DNA from: Gallionella sp.
GTDB taxonomy: Bacteria; Pseudomonadota; Gammaproteobacteria; Burkholderiales; Gallionellaceae
Reading direction: 5' to 3'
Assembly: GCA_024641025.1 (NCBI GenBank)
Contig: JAHEDW010000022.1
Coordinates: forward strand, 1 to 36,321
Length of the DNA: 36,321 nt
Shown: one piece after another, positions 8,796 through 17,492 of the stretch
Layout: each line of letters opens with the position of its first letter
Position numbering within the stretch: position 1 is the stretch's first letter
Notes under the pieces: model-generated
Told to the model about the DNA's origin: nothing
Seen by the model: the letters and a program-made list of their open reading frames with translations, nothing else
Databases searched by the model: none
Made by a program: the position numbers and the translations under genes

Positions 8796-10232
8796 CTACG
8801 GTTTGGTGCGCGCATCCAGCATTTCACGCAATTCGCGCAAGTCACTCTCGACCGTTGAGAGCTGGTAAAAACTTCCACCCGCCTGTTTCGCCAATTCGAG
8901 CTGCTCGAGTGCTGCATACAGCTTGCCCTGCCAGGCGTAGCTGTAGGCAAGCGCCTTATGTTGCTCAAGTACCTTGCCTTGCTTTGCGTAGGCCCTGGCT
9001 TGCAGGTCGTAGAGCGTGGTGTCACTTGGGTGCCGGATGATCTGTGTGCCGAGAAGTTTTACCGCAGTTTCAGACTGGCCGCTCTGGATCAGCAAGTCGG
9101 CGTAGTCATAAATCAGGGCGCGATGCTGCGGGAAGTTCTGAACCGCGGTTTCATAGAACGCGAGGGTCGCCGCGGGATTGTTTTCAGCGCGTTTCACCTG
9201 TCCCGAGAGGGTTTCTATCATTGCGTTATATCTAAGGTTCAGGGAGGAGTTGGTCAGTTTGCGCAAGGTATCCAGTTCCTGAGCTGCTCGGCCGACTTCG
9301 TTGTTGTGCAATAGCGAACCCACCAGTCCGTAGCGTTGCGCGATCGGATTGCCGTGTTTTTGTGAACCCAGGGCATCGCTGAAATAGGTGATTGCGTCCG
9401 CAGGGGTCTTTTGCGAAGCGATCAGCTTGGTGCGCACGAGTTGAAAATCCAGGCTGTCCGGTATCAGGCGATAAGGTAGCTTCTGTACCCGATTTTCAAT
9501 GTCTGCGACCCGATCGGTCGTGATCGGGTGGGTACGCAGATAGTTCGGTGCATTGTTGTCCAGCAAGCGCGTGGCTTTTTGTAGACGATCCAGGAATTCT
9601 GGCATCGCGTGGATATTCAAGTTCGACTTTTGCAATATATCGAGCCCGATCCGATCCGCTTCCTGTTCGTTTGCGCGCGTGAAATCGAGCTGTCTTTGGA
9701 TCGAACGTGCCTGCACGCTGGCGATCGCAGCTTCAGTCACTTGAGGACTGGTGCGGGCGGCGAGTATTGCGACGGCGAGTGCTGCCATCGACGCCAGGCC
9801 TTCGCCTTGTTGCCCCGCAATCATGCGTGCCAGATGGTGCTGGGTCACGTGAGCGATCTCGTGGCTCAACACGGCGGCCAATTCAGATTCGCTTTGTACA
9901 GTCAGCAACAAGCCACTGTTCACGCCGATATATCCTCCGGGCATCGCAAACGCATTGATACTAAGGTCGTTTATCGCGAAGAACTCGAAGCCCAGGCCTG
10001 GCTCGGTGCTGTTCTCAACCAGTTTGCCGCCGAGTTGGTTGAGGTAGTCATTGATCTCGGGGTCATCCAGGAACTGTTTGCTGGCACGAATCTCCATCAT
10101 GCTCTGCTGTCCGATCTGGCGTTCCTGCAACGGTGTCAAGACGATTTGAGAGGCATCCCCAAGATCGGGGAGACCATCGCCCAGTGCGTAAGGTGAAAAG
10201 CACAGCAGCACCGCCAGAGTCAGTTTTTTCAT
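8796..10232 (-). CDS. bepA: Periplasmic M48 metalloprotease/chaperone with TPRs (BepA/YfgC type)
   Basis: A 478-residue exported protein matching BepA in layout and length (487 in E. coli). It starts with a signal peptide MKKLTLAVLLCFSPYALG, then an M48 zinc protease domain with HEIAH (124-128) and the third ligand Glu in NEQEADRIG, and a C-terminal half of TPR-like helices (about 300-478). BepA-type proteins help fold or degrade beta-barrel proteins such as LptD at the BAM complex. I chose the ATG at 10232 because it puts the signal peptide at the N-terminus; an in-frame GTG at 10259 adds nine residues. The gene is convergent with pilA and divergent from the kinase gene. Confidence 0.9.
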   Translation of the reverse strand: MKKLTLAVLLCFSPYALGDGLPDLGDASQIVLTPLQERQIGQQSMMEIRASKQFLDDPEINDYLNQLGGKLVENSTEPGLGFEFFAINDLSINAFAMPGGYIGVNSGLLLTVQSESELAAVLSHEIAHVTQHHLARMIAGQQGEGLASMAALAVAILAARTSPQVTEAAIASVQARSIQRQLDFTRANEQEADRIGLDILQKSNLNIHAMPEFLDRLQKATRLLDNNAPNYLRTHPITTDRVADIENRVQKLPYRLIPDSLDFQLVRTKLIASQKTPADAITYFSDALGSQKHGNPIAQRYGLVGSLLHNNEVGRAAQELDTLRKLTNSSLNLRYNAMIETLSGQVKRAENNPAATLAFYETAVQNFPQHRALIYDYADLLIQSGQSETAVKLLGTQIIRHPSDTTLYDLQARAYAKQGKVLEQHKALAYSYAWQGKLYAALEQLELAKQAGGSFYQLSTVESDLRELREMLDARTKP

Positions 10233-10366
10233 GGTTACTATGATAGTTGTTTTTACCACAGGTTCACATCGTATCCCTGTTTATGGCGCTTCAGGTGTGA
10301 TTCCATATAGACAGCACGCGGCAAAGTGCTCAGAATTGAGCTGTTTAACATCATGCAGCCAGGAAA

Positions 10367-11665
10367 ATGAAAAAAATCGGGAAATATGAAGTCGTGCGTG
10401 AGCTCGGTAGCGGTGCAACAAGCACCGTATATCTGGCGACCGACGAATTCAAGAAGGAGCAGGTCGCAATCAAAGTGTTCGACCTGAAGATACTGAAAGA
10501 TCCCAGCCGGGAAAAGATCTTTCGCAAGCTGTTGATGACTGAAGCATCGCTGGCTGGAAAATTATCCCATCCACACATCGTAAAAATCCTCGATGCCGTG
10601 ATGGAAGGTGATATCAATTACATGGTGATGGAATACGTCGAAGGCGAAACATTGGAGAAGTACGCCGAGGTAGACCATCTGTTGCCGATCAGTACCATCG
10701 CCGAAATCATTTACAAGTGCTGCAAAGCCCTTGAGTACGCACAGCACCAGGGCGTGATACATCGTGACATCAAGCCTGCCAATATCCTGTTCCTGGGCGA
10801 ATCCGATATCAAGATCTTCGATTTCGGCGCAGCCGCACTGCAGACCAACCAGAGCACGCAAGTTTCAGGGGTGGGTTCTCCGGCCTATATGTCACCGGAG
10901 CAAGTCATGGAGCATCCGCTGACGCATCAGACCGACATCTATTCCGTCGGAGTGGTGATGTACAAGCTGCTCACCGGGAAATTGCCCTTCGATGCAAGCA
11001 ACAACTACAGCATGATTTACCACATCATCAACATCGAGCCGCCTCCGCCGAGTTCCTTTCGACCTGAAATGCCGCCTGAACTGGACAGGATCGTGCGCCG
11101 TGCGATGGCAAAGGATACGGCAAAGCGTTACCAGCAGTGGGAGGAGTTCTCGAATGACCTCGTCAAATTCTTCAGTGATGTTGTCCCGTCACAAACAGAG
11201 ATATTCGATACCGAAAAATTCGATACCCTCCGAAGCCTTGCATTCTTCAAGAGTTTCAGCGATGTCGAACTTTGGGAAGTTCTGCGTACAAACGAGTGGC
11301 GCAAGGTGCCGGAAGGCGAATACATACTCCGAGACGGTGAAAAAGGAAGGATCTTTTACATCATTGCGCAAGGCACGGTTCGCGTTGTCAAGCAAGGCAG
11401 GTTGTTGAGCCTATTGCATCGCGGAGATTGTTTTGGAGAAATGGCGCACATTTTGGAGCAGCAATTCAAGCGTAGTACAGACGTGATCGCAAAAAACGAT
11501 GTGATCCTGATCGAAATCAATCCAGATATGCTTGCACATGCAACGACAGGCTGCCGCTTCCAGTTCAGCGAGGCGTTCCTGCGCATGCTGGTGAAACGGT
11601 TGTCGGTCGCAAACACGCGTATCTCATTATTATTGGCAGACCAGAGCCAAGCCGAACAGGAATAG
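10367..11665 (+). CDS. Ser/Thr protein kinase fused to a cyclic-nucleotide-binding domain
   Basis: A 432-residue soluble protein. Residues 7-265 are a Hanks-type kinase: glycine loop LGSGATSTV, catalytic Lys36 (VAIK), HRDIKPAN (Asp134), DFG (Asp152), and SPAYMSPEQ in the activation segment. Residues about 285-420 form a cyclic-nucleotide-binding domain, with the phosphate-binding cassette starting FGEMA (356) and the phosphate-contacting Arg in FKRST (369). No membrane helix is visible, unlike many bacterial Ser/Thr kinases. The likely ligand is cAMP, since a cyclase and a cyclic-nucleotide phosphodiesterase lie 8 kb upstream; cGMP cannot be excluded. The layout is reminiscent of eukaryotic PKG with the domain order reversed. 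SD AGGA precedes the ATG. It heads a tight cluster with the rhodanese (4-bp gap) and the TusA-like gene. The substrates are unknown. Confidence 0.92.
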   Translation: MKKIGKYEVVRELGSGATSTVYLATDEFKKEQVAIKVFDLKILKDPSREKIFRKLLMTEASLAGKLSHPHIVKILDAVMEGDINYMVMEYVEGETLEKYAEVDHLLPISTIAEIIYKCCKALEYAQHQGVIHRDIKPANILFLGESDIKIFDFGAAALQTNQSTQVSGVGSPAYMSPEQVMEHPLTHQTDIYSVGVVMYKLLTGKLPFDASNNYSMIYHIINIEPPPPSSFRPEMPPELDRIVRRAMAKDTAKRYQQWEEFSNDLVKFFSDVVPSQTEIFDTEKFDTLRSLAFFKSFSDVELWEVLRTNEWRKVPEGEYILRDGEKGRIFYIIAQGTVRVVKQGRLLSLLHRGDCFGEMAHILEQQFKRSTDVIAKNDVILIEINPDMLAHATTGCRFQFSEAFLRMLVKRLSVANTRISLLLADQSQAEQE

Positions 11666-11669
11666 AAAT

Positions 11670-12005
11670 ATGCCAGGAATCATGACCAACAGTGGTTACA
11701 GGAATATCTCCATCGACGAACTGCAGTCGATGATGCAGCAAGGAGGCGTGCTCTTGCTTGACGTTCGCACCGATGCCGAAGTTGCCCGGGGAATGATTCC
11801 ACAGGGCATGTCACTGCCTTTGCATTTGCTGCCGTTGAAATTGCACGAGATGGACAAGAATGCCATTACTGTTTTCTATTGCCAGACAGGTGGTCGTTCC
11901 GGGCAGGCTGCCGCTTTCGCCGCTGCGAACGGGTTTGTCGAAGCCTACAACGTTCAGGGCGGTATCTTTGCTTGGGCGAATGCTGGTTTGCCGATCGCGA
12001 CATGA
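11670..12005 (+). CDS. Single-domain rhodanese-like sulfurtransferase
   Basis: A 111-residue single rhodanese domain. It has LLLDVRTDAEV, a buried strand (ITVFYCQTGGRS) carrying the active-site Cys in CQTGGRS, and a C-terminal NVQGGIFAWANAGLP typical of the family. It would carry sulfur as a cysteine persulfide in the cytoplasm. It starts 4 bp after the kinase stop and overlaps the next gene as ATGA, so the three are one transcript. An in-frame ATG at 11682 is an alternative start. Its pairing with a TusA-like protein suggests a small sulfur relay. Confidence 0.88.
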   Translation: MPGIMTNSGYRNISIDELQSMMQQGGVLLLDVRTDAEVARGMIPQGMSLPLHLLPLKLHEMDKNAITVFYCQTGGRSGQAAAFAAANGFVEAYNVQGGIFAWANAGLPIAT

Positions 12006-12232
12006 ACGAATTCGATGCAGAACTTGATGCGCGTCAGCTCGCCTGCCCGCTACCCATTCTGAGAGCCAAGAAATCCCTCTCACAGATGAACAGCGGCCAA
12101 TTGCTCAGGATAGTCGCAACTGACAAGGGTGCGCCAAACGACTTCGATGAGTTTTGTCGAAAGACTGGCAATGACCTGCTGTCTTCAACGGTACAGGATG
12201 GGGAATTCGTTTTCCTGATCCGTCGACGCTAG
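12002..12232 (+). CDS. TusA-like sulfur carrier protein
   Basis: A 76-residue protein of the TusA/SirA/YeeD family. The N-terminal motif LACPLPILRAKKSL contains the persulfide-bearing Cys in CPLP, and the rest fits the two-layer alpha/beta fold. The start ATG overlaps the rhodanese stop. TusA-type carriers accept sulfur from a sulfurtransferase such as a rhodanese and pass it to tRNA thiolation, cofactor synthesis or sulfur oxidation; nothing here decides which. The coding sequence ends 3 bp before the convergent valS end, with no room for a separate terminator. Confidence 0.88.
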   Translation: MNEFDAELDARQLACPLPILRAKKSLSQMNSGQLLRIVATDKGAPNDFDEFCRKTGNDLLSSTVQDGEFVFLIRRR

Positions 12233-12235
12233 GGC

Positions 12236-15070
12236 TCACCCATACTTCTTTCGTTGCACCTGCATCTGCGCTAACGTTGCGCTGAAGTCTTCCAGTCGCT
12301 TGCGCTCCTGTTCTACGACTTTTGCCGGGGCGCGATCCACGAAGCTGGCATTAGACAGCTTGGCTTGTGCTTTGGTGATCTCGTTGTCCAGGCGAGAGAT
12401 TTCCTTGTCTAGCCGTTCTTTCTCTGCCGCTATATCGATATCGACTTTAAGCATCAGCCTGAGTGTGCCGACTATCGCAACAGCTGCGTCGCCAGCGGGC
12501 AAATCTGCCACGATCTGAACGTCGCTCAGTTTGGCGAGGCTTATGATATAGGGGGCAAGTGCACTGAGTGTCGCGGGATCTTCCGTCGTGCTTCCTGAAA
12601 CGATGATCAAGGGTACCCGCTGCGCAGGGGAAAGGTTCATTTCACCGCGCAGGCTGCGGCATGCGGTAACGATTTCTTGCAACAGTGCGACTTGTTCGAC
12701 CGACGCATTGTCGATCTTGCCGACATCAGGCTGCGGGTAGGGCTGAATCATTATGCTTGCGCCGGTCATGCCCGAGAGCGGCGCAACGGATTGCCAAAGC
12801 TCTTCGGTGATGAACGGGATGATCGGGTGAGCAAGGCGAAGAATCGCTTCAAGAACACGCACCAGCGTGCGGCGAGTGGCACGTTGCCGGGCTTCATTGC
12901 CTTCGGCGATCTGTACTTTTGCCAATTCAACATACCAATCACAATAGCTGTTCCAAACCAGCTCATAAACCGTACGTGCTGCCATGTCGAAGCGATAATC
13001 GGCAAAGTGGGCCGCCATGTCTGCCTCTGCCTGCTGAAGCATGCCGATCATCCATCGGTCGGGGGCGGAGTACTCAAGTGGCAGCGTACCATCCAGTCCC
13101 ACATCTTTGCCATCGCAGTTCATCAATACGAATCGTGTGGCATTCCAGAGCTTGTTGCAGAAGTTGCGGTAGCCCTCGCAACGCTGCATGTCGAACTTGA
13201 TGTCGCGCCCAGGCGAGGCAAGCGAGGCGAAAGTGAACCTTAGGGCATCCGTGCCGAACGCCGGGATTCCTTCAGGGAATTCCTTGCGCGTGCGCTTTTC
13301 AATCTGCTCGGCCTGTTTCGGGTTCATCAACCCGGTCGTGCGTTTTTTCACAAGTTCGGAGATTCCGATGCCATCGATCAGGTCGATCGGGTCGAGCACG
13401 TTTCCCTTGGACTTGGACATCTTCTGGCCTTCAGCGTCCCGGATCAACCCATGCACGTACACATCCTTGAAGGGGATCTTCCCGGTGATGTGCTTTGTCA
13501 TCATCACCATGCGTGCCACCCAGAAGAAGATAATGTCGAATCCAGTCACCAGCACCGAGGAAGGTAGATACATGTCGAGCGCAGGATTCGACTTCGCAGG
13601 ATATTCAGGTGTCCAGTCCAGCGTTGAAAATGGCCACAATGCTGAGGAGAACCAGGTGTCGAGCACGTCTTCGTCGCGATCCAGTTGCCCCGCGTAGCCT
13701 TGCTTGTCGGCCAGTTGCCGTGCCTCAGCTTCGTTGTGTGCGACGAACACTTCACCGTTGACGCCATACCATGCGGGAATCTGATGTCCCCACCACAACT
13801 GTCGCGAGATGCACCAGTCCTGGATATTGTTTAACCATTGGTTGTATGTGTTCACCCAGTTGTCAGGGTGAAACTTGATCTCGCCGGAAGCGACGCATTC
13901 GAGCGCCTGCTCGGTGATGCTCTTGCCAGCCTTGCCATTTACTTTCGGCCCTGGTTTGCTCATGGCGACGAACCACTGGTCGGTAAGCATCGGCTCGATC
14001 ACCACGCCGGTTCGATCTCCACGTGGCACCTTGAGCTTGTGTTTTTCAACTTTATCGAAGGCCCCGGCTGCTTCCAGGTCAACGACGATCTGTTTGCGGG
14101 CGACGAAACGATCCATGCCCTGGTATTGCTTGGGCGCATTATCATTGATCTTGGCATCCAGGGTGAGGATGCAAATTTGCGGCAGATTGTGACGTTGGCC
14201 CACAGCGTAATCGTTGAAATCATGTGCAGGCGTTACTTTCACCACCCCGGTACCGAATTCCTTGTCAACGTACTCGTCGGCAATGATCAGCAGATCGCGA
14301 TCACACAGCGGCAGCCTGACTTTCTTGCCGATCAGGTGCTGATAGCGCTCGTCTTGCGGGTGAACCATCACGGCAACGTCGCCCAGCATGGTTTCGGGGC
14401 GGGTAGTCGCGACAGTAAGGTGACTCAGTCCATGCACATCATCTTGTTCGGCGAGCGGATAACGGATGTGCCACATGAAGCCATCCTCCTCTTCCTGCAC
14501 CACTTCCAGGTCGGACACAGCAGTGTGCAGTTTGGGATCCCAGTTCACCAAGCGCTTGCCCCGATAGATCAGTCCTTCGTTGTACAAGCGCACAAATATC
14601 TCGGTGACTGTTTTCGACAGACCCTCATCCATTGTAAAGCGTTCGCGTGACCAATCCGGGGAGGTGCCGAGGCGGCGCATCTGGCGGGTGATGGTGTCAC
14701 CAGAATAACCTTTCCATTCCCAGATCTTCTCGATGAATTTTTCCCGCCCCAAGTCATGCCGGGAGATGCCCTGTCCATCGAGTTGGCGCTCAACGACGAT
14801 CTGGGTGGCGATCCCGGCGTGATCGGTGCCTGGTTGCCATAGCGTGTTGTCACCCTTCATGCGGTGATAGCGGGTCAGCGCGTCCATCAGGGTCTGATTG
14901 AAACCATGCCCCATGTGCAGCGTACCGGTCACATTGGGTGGGGGAAGCAGGATGCAGAAGTTTTCTGTTTTGTTCGCGTCGAATCCAGCTTTGAAATATC
15001 CGGATTCTTCCCATTTTGGGTACCAGCGCGATTCGATGAGTTTCGGCTCGAAACTTTTGGCGAGTTCCAT
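12236..15070 (-). CDS. valS: Valyl-tRNA synthetase
   Basis: A 944-residue class I aminoacyl-tRNA synthetase of normal length. Seen are the HIGH-type motif in [11 protein letters not shown] (near 50), the editing (CP1) domain in the middle, [12 protein letters not shown] (near 550), an anticodon-binding domain, and the C-terminal tRNA-binding coiled coil (last ~65 residues, [16 protein letters not shown] and onward). It charges tRNA-Val in the cytoplasm. SD AAGG lies upstream of the ATG at 15070. It is the last gene downstream of pepA-holC-small orf on the same strand, separated by 132 bp that contain a possible promoter of its own. Confidence 0.97.
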   Translation of the reverse strand: MELAKSFEPKLIESRWYPKWEESGYFKAGFDANKTENFCILLPPPNVTGTLHMGHGFNQTLMDALTRYHRMKGDNTLWQPGTDHAGIATQIVVERQLDGQGISRHDLGREKFIEKIWEWKGYSGDTITRQMRRLGTSPDWSRERFTMDEGLSKTVTEIFVRLYNEGLIYRGKRLVNWDPKLHTAVSDLEVVQEEEDGFMWHIRYPLAEQDDVHGLSHLTVATTRPETMLGDVAVMVHPQDERYQHLIGKKVRLPLCDRDLLIIADEYVDKEFGTGVVKVTPAHDFNDYAVGQRHNLPQICILTLDAKINDNAPKQYQGMDRFVARKQIVVDLEAAGAFDKVEKHKLKVPRGDRTGVVIEPMLTDQWFVAMSKPGPKVNGKAGKSITEQALECVASGEIKFHPDNWVNTYNQWLNNIQDWCISRQLWWGHQIPAWYGVNGEVFVAHNEAEARQLADKQGYAGQLDRDEDVLDTWFSSALWPFSTLDWTPEYPAKSNPALDMYLPSSVLVTGFDIIFFWVARMVMMTKHITGKIPFKDVYVHGLIRDAEGQKMSKSKGNVLDPIDLIDGIGISELVKKRTTGLMNPKQAEQIEKRTRKEFPEGIPAFGTDALRFTFASLASPGRDIKFDMQRCEGYRNFCNKLWNATRFVLMNCDGKDVGLDGTLPLEYSAPDRWMIGMLQQAEADMAAHFADYRFDMAARTVYELVWNSYCDWYVELAKVQIAEGNEARQRATRRTLVRVLEAILRLAHPIIPFITEELWQSVAPLSGMTGASIMIQPYPQPDVGKIDNASVEQVALLQEIVTACRSLRGEMNLSPAQRVPLIIVSGSTTEDPATLSALAPYIISLAKLSDVQIVADLPAGDAAVAIVGTLRLMLKVDIDIAAEKERLDKEISRLDNEITKAQAKLSNASFVDRAPAKVVEQERKRLEDFSATLAQMQVQRKKYG

Positions 15071-15162
15071 TGAATTACCTTATGGTGCGAAATAATGCGA
15101 CAGTTAGACTGTCCTGGTCATGTTACGCCTGCCAACACGATACTAATGCTGACAGGCGCGCG

Positions 15163-15193
15163 ATTATAGCGGGATTCGTAGCTGACTATTCAA
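15163..15193 (-). promoter_or_regulatory. Possible valS promoter
   Basis: On the minus strand, a perfect TATAAT (15163-15168) is preceded by TTGAAT (15188-15193). The 19-bp spacer is longer than the ideal 17. It lies in the gap between the small unknown gene and valS. Confidence 0.4.
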
Positions 15194-15202
15194 GAAAAGC
15201 GC

Positions 15203-15532
15203 CTACTTGCGTGAATCGAGATGCGCGTTCAGTGTAACGCGCAGCAGTTCTGGCAATTCCGCCTTCAACTCACTGATGGCTTGCTTGACGGTTTGGCGCT
15301 GCAACTGTTCGAGTTTCTGTGCGAGTTTCTGCGAGAACAGGGATTCAATATGCTTCTCAAGTTGCCTCAGCAGTTGCTGCTTCTCCCTTGCGCTGAGAGA
15401 GGCATGCGAAACTGTCTCATCGACGATCTCAGTCAAGGTTGGCAAATCTTGCATTGCTGCTTTACTGGCAACGTGAGTCAGAACAGGCAATTTGCCAAAA
15501 ACATCGCTTGCAGGGTGCTTAACGGAATTCAT
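15203..15532 (-). CDS. Small helical protein of unknown function
   Basis: 109 residues, family not recognised. The sequence is almost entirely helix-forming and charged from about residue 30, with heptad-like leucines (EKQQLLRQLEKHIESL ... KLAQKLEQLQRQTVKQ), which suggests a coiled coil or helical bundle. There is no signal peptide, membrane segment or cysteine. Its ATG overlaps the holC stop codon by one base (TAATG), so translation is coupled to the DNA polymerase subunit. A function linked to its neighbours is not established. Confidence 0.75.
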   Translation of the reverse strand: MNSVKHPASDVFGKLPVLTHVASKAAMQDLPTLTEIVDETVSHASLSAREKQQLLRQLEKHIESLFSQKLAQKLEQLQRQTVKQAISELKAELPELLRVTLNAHLDSRK

Positions 15533-15975
15533 TAATGTTGTGCCTCGTTGGACGCTTTGTTGGACAAGTCGATATGGCGAAGTTCATAGCCGCGGTCACG
15601 ATAAAACTTGAAGCGTAAGCGACCAAGTCGGCTGTCTTCAGTGTCATTGCTGATGATCTCGATCACTCGATCGAAGCGGCTGAAGAAAGGCACGCAGTCG
15701 TCGTGCAGACTGATCAGCAATTCATGGTGCGGGAATTTATCGTCTCCCTGGTATAGCACGACTGGCGAATGATCAGCTTCAACTTCATTCCCCCGGCAAT
15801 GCGGGATGAAAGCTGTGGCGGGGAAATGCCAGAGTAATTTATCAAGGGCATCAGTGGTTGCCGGGTCAGGGGCGCTGAGGACAACGCGAACGCCCTTTTG
15901 CATCGCCTTGTCGATCAGTTGGCAGGCAGTGCGAAGCTTGTCCTTCGAGCCGGTATAGAAATCCACCTTGGTCAT
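15532..15975 (-). CDS. holC: DNA polymerase III chi subunit
   Basis: A 147-residue HolC. It starts MTKVDFYTGS and contains KGVRVVLSAPDP, the LLWHFPATAFIPH stretch and SPVVLYQGDD, all typical of chi. Chi links the clamp loader to single-strand DNA-binding protein at the replication fork. The start at 15975 overlaps the pepA stop as ATGA; this pepA-holC coupling is common in proteobacteria. The frame is open further upstream, but that extension lies inside pepA and lacks family resemblance. Confidence 0.92.
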   Translation of the reverse strand: MTKVDFYTGSKDKLRTACQLIDKAMQKGVRVVLSAPDPATTDALDKLLWHFPATAFIPHCRGNEVEADHSPVVLYQGDDKFPHHELLISLHDDCVPFFSRFDRVIEIISNDTEDSRLGRLRFKFYRDRGYELRHIDLSNKASNEAQH

Positions 15976-17459
15976 GATTTCTGGGCAAGGTTGACCAAGT
16001 ATTGCGTGAGCAGCGGAACCGGGCGTCCGGTCGCTCCTTTTTCCTTGCCGGATTTCCAGGCCGTGCCGGCGATGTCCAGGTGTGCCCAGCGATAATCCTT
16101 GGTGAAGCGTGCCAGGAAGCAGGCTGCAGTGATGGTGCCGCCGGCGCGACCACCGATGTTCTGCATGTCGGCGAAATTGCTGTCCAATAGTGGCTGATAA
16201 TCTTCCCACAGCGGCAGTTGCCATGCGCGGTCGTGGGCTTGTTCGCCTGCAGCCAGCAGTTCCTTGGTGAGCTTTTCTTCATTGCTGAGCAGGCCACTGG
16301 CGACGTGGCCCAGGGCGATGACGCAAGCACCGGTAAGGGTTGCGATGTCGATCACGGTTTCTGGGTGGAACTTTGCGGCATAGGTCAGCGCGTCACAAAG
16401 GATGAGGCGACCTTCTGCATCGGTGTTGAGTATCTCTATGGTCTGTCCTGACATGCTGGTGACGATATCACCAGGCTTGACTGCTGTGCCGCTGGGCAGG
16501 TTCTCGCAACTCGGGATCACGCCGACCACGTTTAGTTTCAAGCCCATCTCGGCGATGGCCTGCATCGTGCCGAGTACGCTGGCTGCGCCACACATGTCAT
16601 ATTTCATTTCATCCATCTCGGCTCCCGGCTTGAGCGATATGCCGCCGGAATCGAAGGTGATGCCTTTGCCGACCAGCACGACGGGCTTATGCTTTTTATC
16701 AGTGCCGCGATACTCCATGGTAATGAGCTTTGCCGGTTGCTCGCTGCCACGGGTGACGGAAAGGAAAGATCCCATCCCCAGTTTTCGCATGTCCTTTTCT
16801 TCAAGCACAGTGGCCTTGATCGATTTGTGCGTCTTTCCAAGTGAAATCGCTTGCGAGGCTAGGTAGGTTGGCGTACAGACGTTGCCGGGAAGGTTGCCCA
16901 GTTTTTTGGCAAGGTCCATGCCATGTGCGGTTGCGGTGGCATACTCGAGGATGGCTTTCAAGGCTGAAGAAGGTTTTTCCAGGGTGGCCAGGGTGATGCT
17001 CTTCAGGGATGCAGCTTTTGCCGGCTTGCTCTTTAGGGTGTCTGCGCGGAAGGCATGTTCAGTTGCGACAAACACCGTTTGCCTGATTGCCCATCCGGTA
17101 TCCTTACCCATGCCATCCTCGATGAGGTAAAGCGTGGCATCCTTCGCTGGGGTGGCATTCAACTTGCTGAAGGTCGCATGCAAGATTTCAATCCTTGCCT
17201 TGTTGTTCATCTCACTCGCCTTGCCCAGGCCGACCAACAGCACGCGCTCCGCAGCGATGCCCGGCAGTTTATGCAACAGCAGCGTGGAAGCGGACTTGCC
17301 GTCGATATCGCGACGTGCAACCAAATCACTGAGCGCATTCTTGGTGGCCTTGTTCAATATCTGTGCCGAAGCAGTCAGTTTCCCGCCTTCATAGACGCCG
17401 ACCACCAGGCAGCCACTGCGCTGCTTCTCCGGAATGCTTTGTTTTATGCTAAATTCCAC
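15972..17459 (-). CDS. pepA: Leucyl aminopeptidase (M17)
   Basis: A 495-residue cytosolic M17 aminopeptidase with two metal ions. The catalytic domain shows VGKGITFDSGGISLKPG (Lys and Asp ligands), a further Asp in KYDMCGAASVLG, and NTDAEGRLILCDAL with the Asp/Glu ligands and catalytic Arg. The N-terminal domain is less conserved, as usual. The start is GTG at 17459 with a strong AAGGAGT SD. PepA releases N-terminal residues, and in E. coli it also binds DNA. It is the first gene of pepA-holC-orf-(valS), divergent from lptF with only 33 bp between them, so the two promoters must overlap. Confidence 0.96.
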   Translation of the reverse strand: MEFSIKQSIPEKQRSGCLVVGVYEGGKLTASAQILNKATKNALSDLVARRDIDGKSASTLLLHKLPGIAAERVLLVGLGKASEMNNKARIEILHATFSKLNATPAKDATLYLIEDGMGKDTGWAIRQTVFVATEHAFRADTLKSKPAKAASLKSITLATLEKPSSALKAILEYATATAHGMDLAKKLGNLPGNVCTPTYLASQAISLGKTHKSIKATVLEEKDMRKLGMGSFLSVTRGSEQPAKLITMEYRGTDKKHKPVVLVGKGITFDSGGISLKPGAEMDEMKYDMCGAASVLGTMQAIAEMGLKLNVVGVIPSCENLPSGTAVKPGDIVTSMSGQTIEILNTDAEGRLILCDALTYAAKFHPETVIDIATLTGACVIALGHVASGLLSNEEKLTKELLAAGEQAHDRAWQLPLWEDYQPLLDSNFADMQNIGGRAGGTITAACFLARFTKDYRWAHLDIAGTAWKSGKEKGATGRPVPLLTQYLVNLAQKS

Positions 17460-17492
17460 GTGTTACTCCTTAAGGAAATAATCCATACCTAG

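Noticed and set aside
9609-10196. 195-codon open frame antisense to bepA
   Set aside because: It lies fully inside a well-supported M48 protease gene and encodes no plausible protein.
10233-10366. CRP-like site between bepA and the kinase
   Set aside because: Only a single TGTGA half-site (near 10297) is visible; no matching TCACA arm at the proper spacing.
13838-14650. 270-codon open frame antisense to valS
   Set aside because: It is a shadow of the GC-biased third positions of valS and shows no recognisable domain.
15976-16224. Extended N-terminus for HolC
   Set aside because: The extension is out-of-frame pepA sequence. HolC homology begins at the ATG at 15975, which forms an ATGA overlap with pepA.
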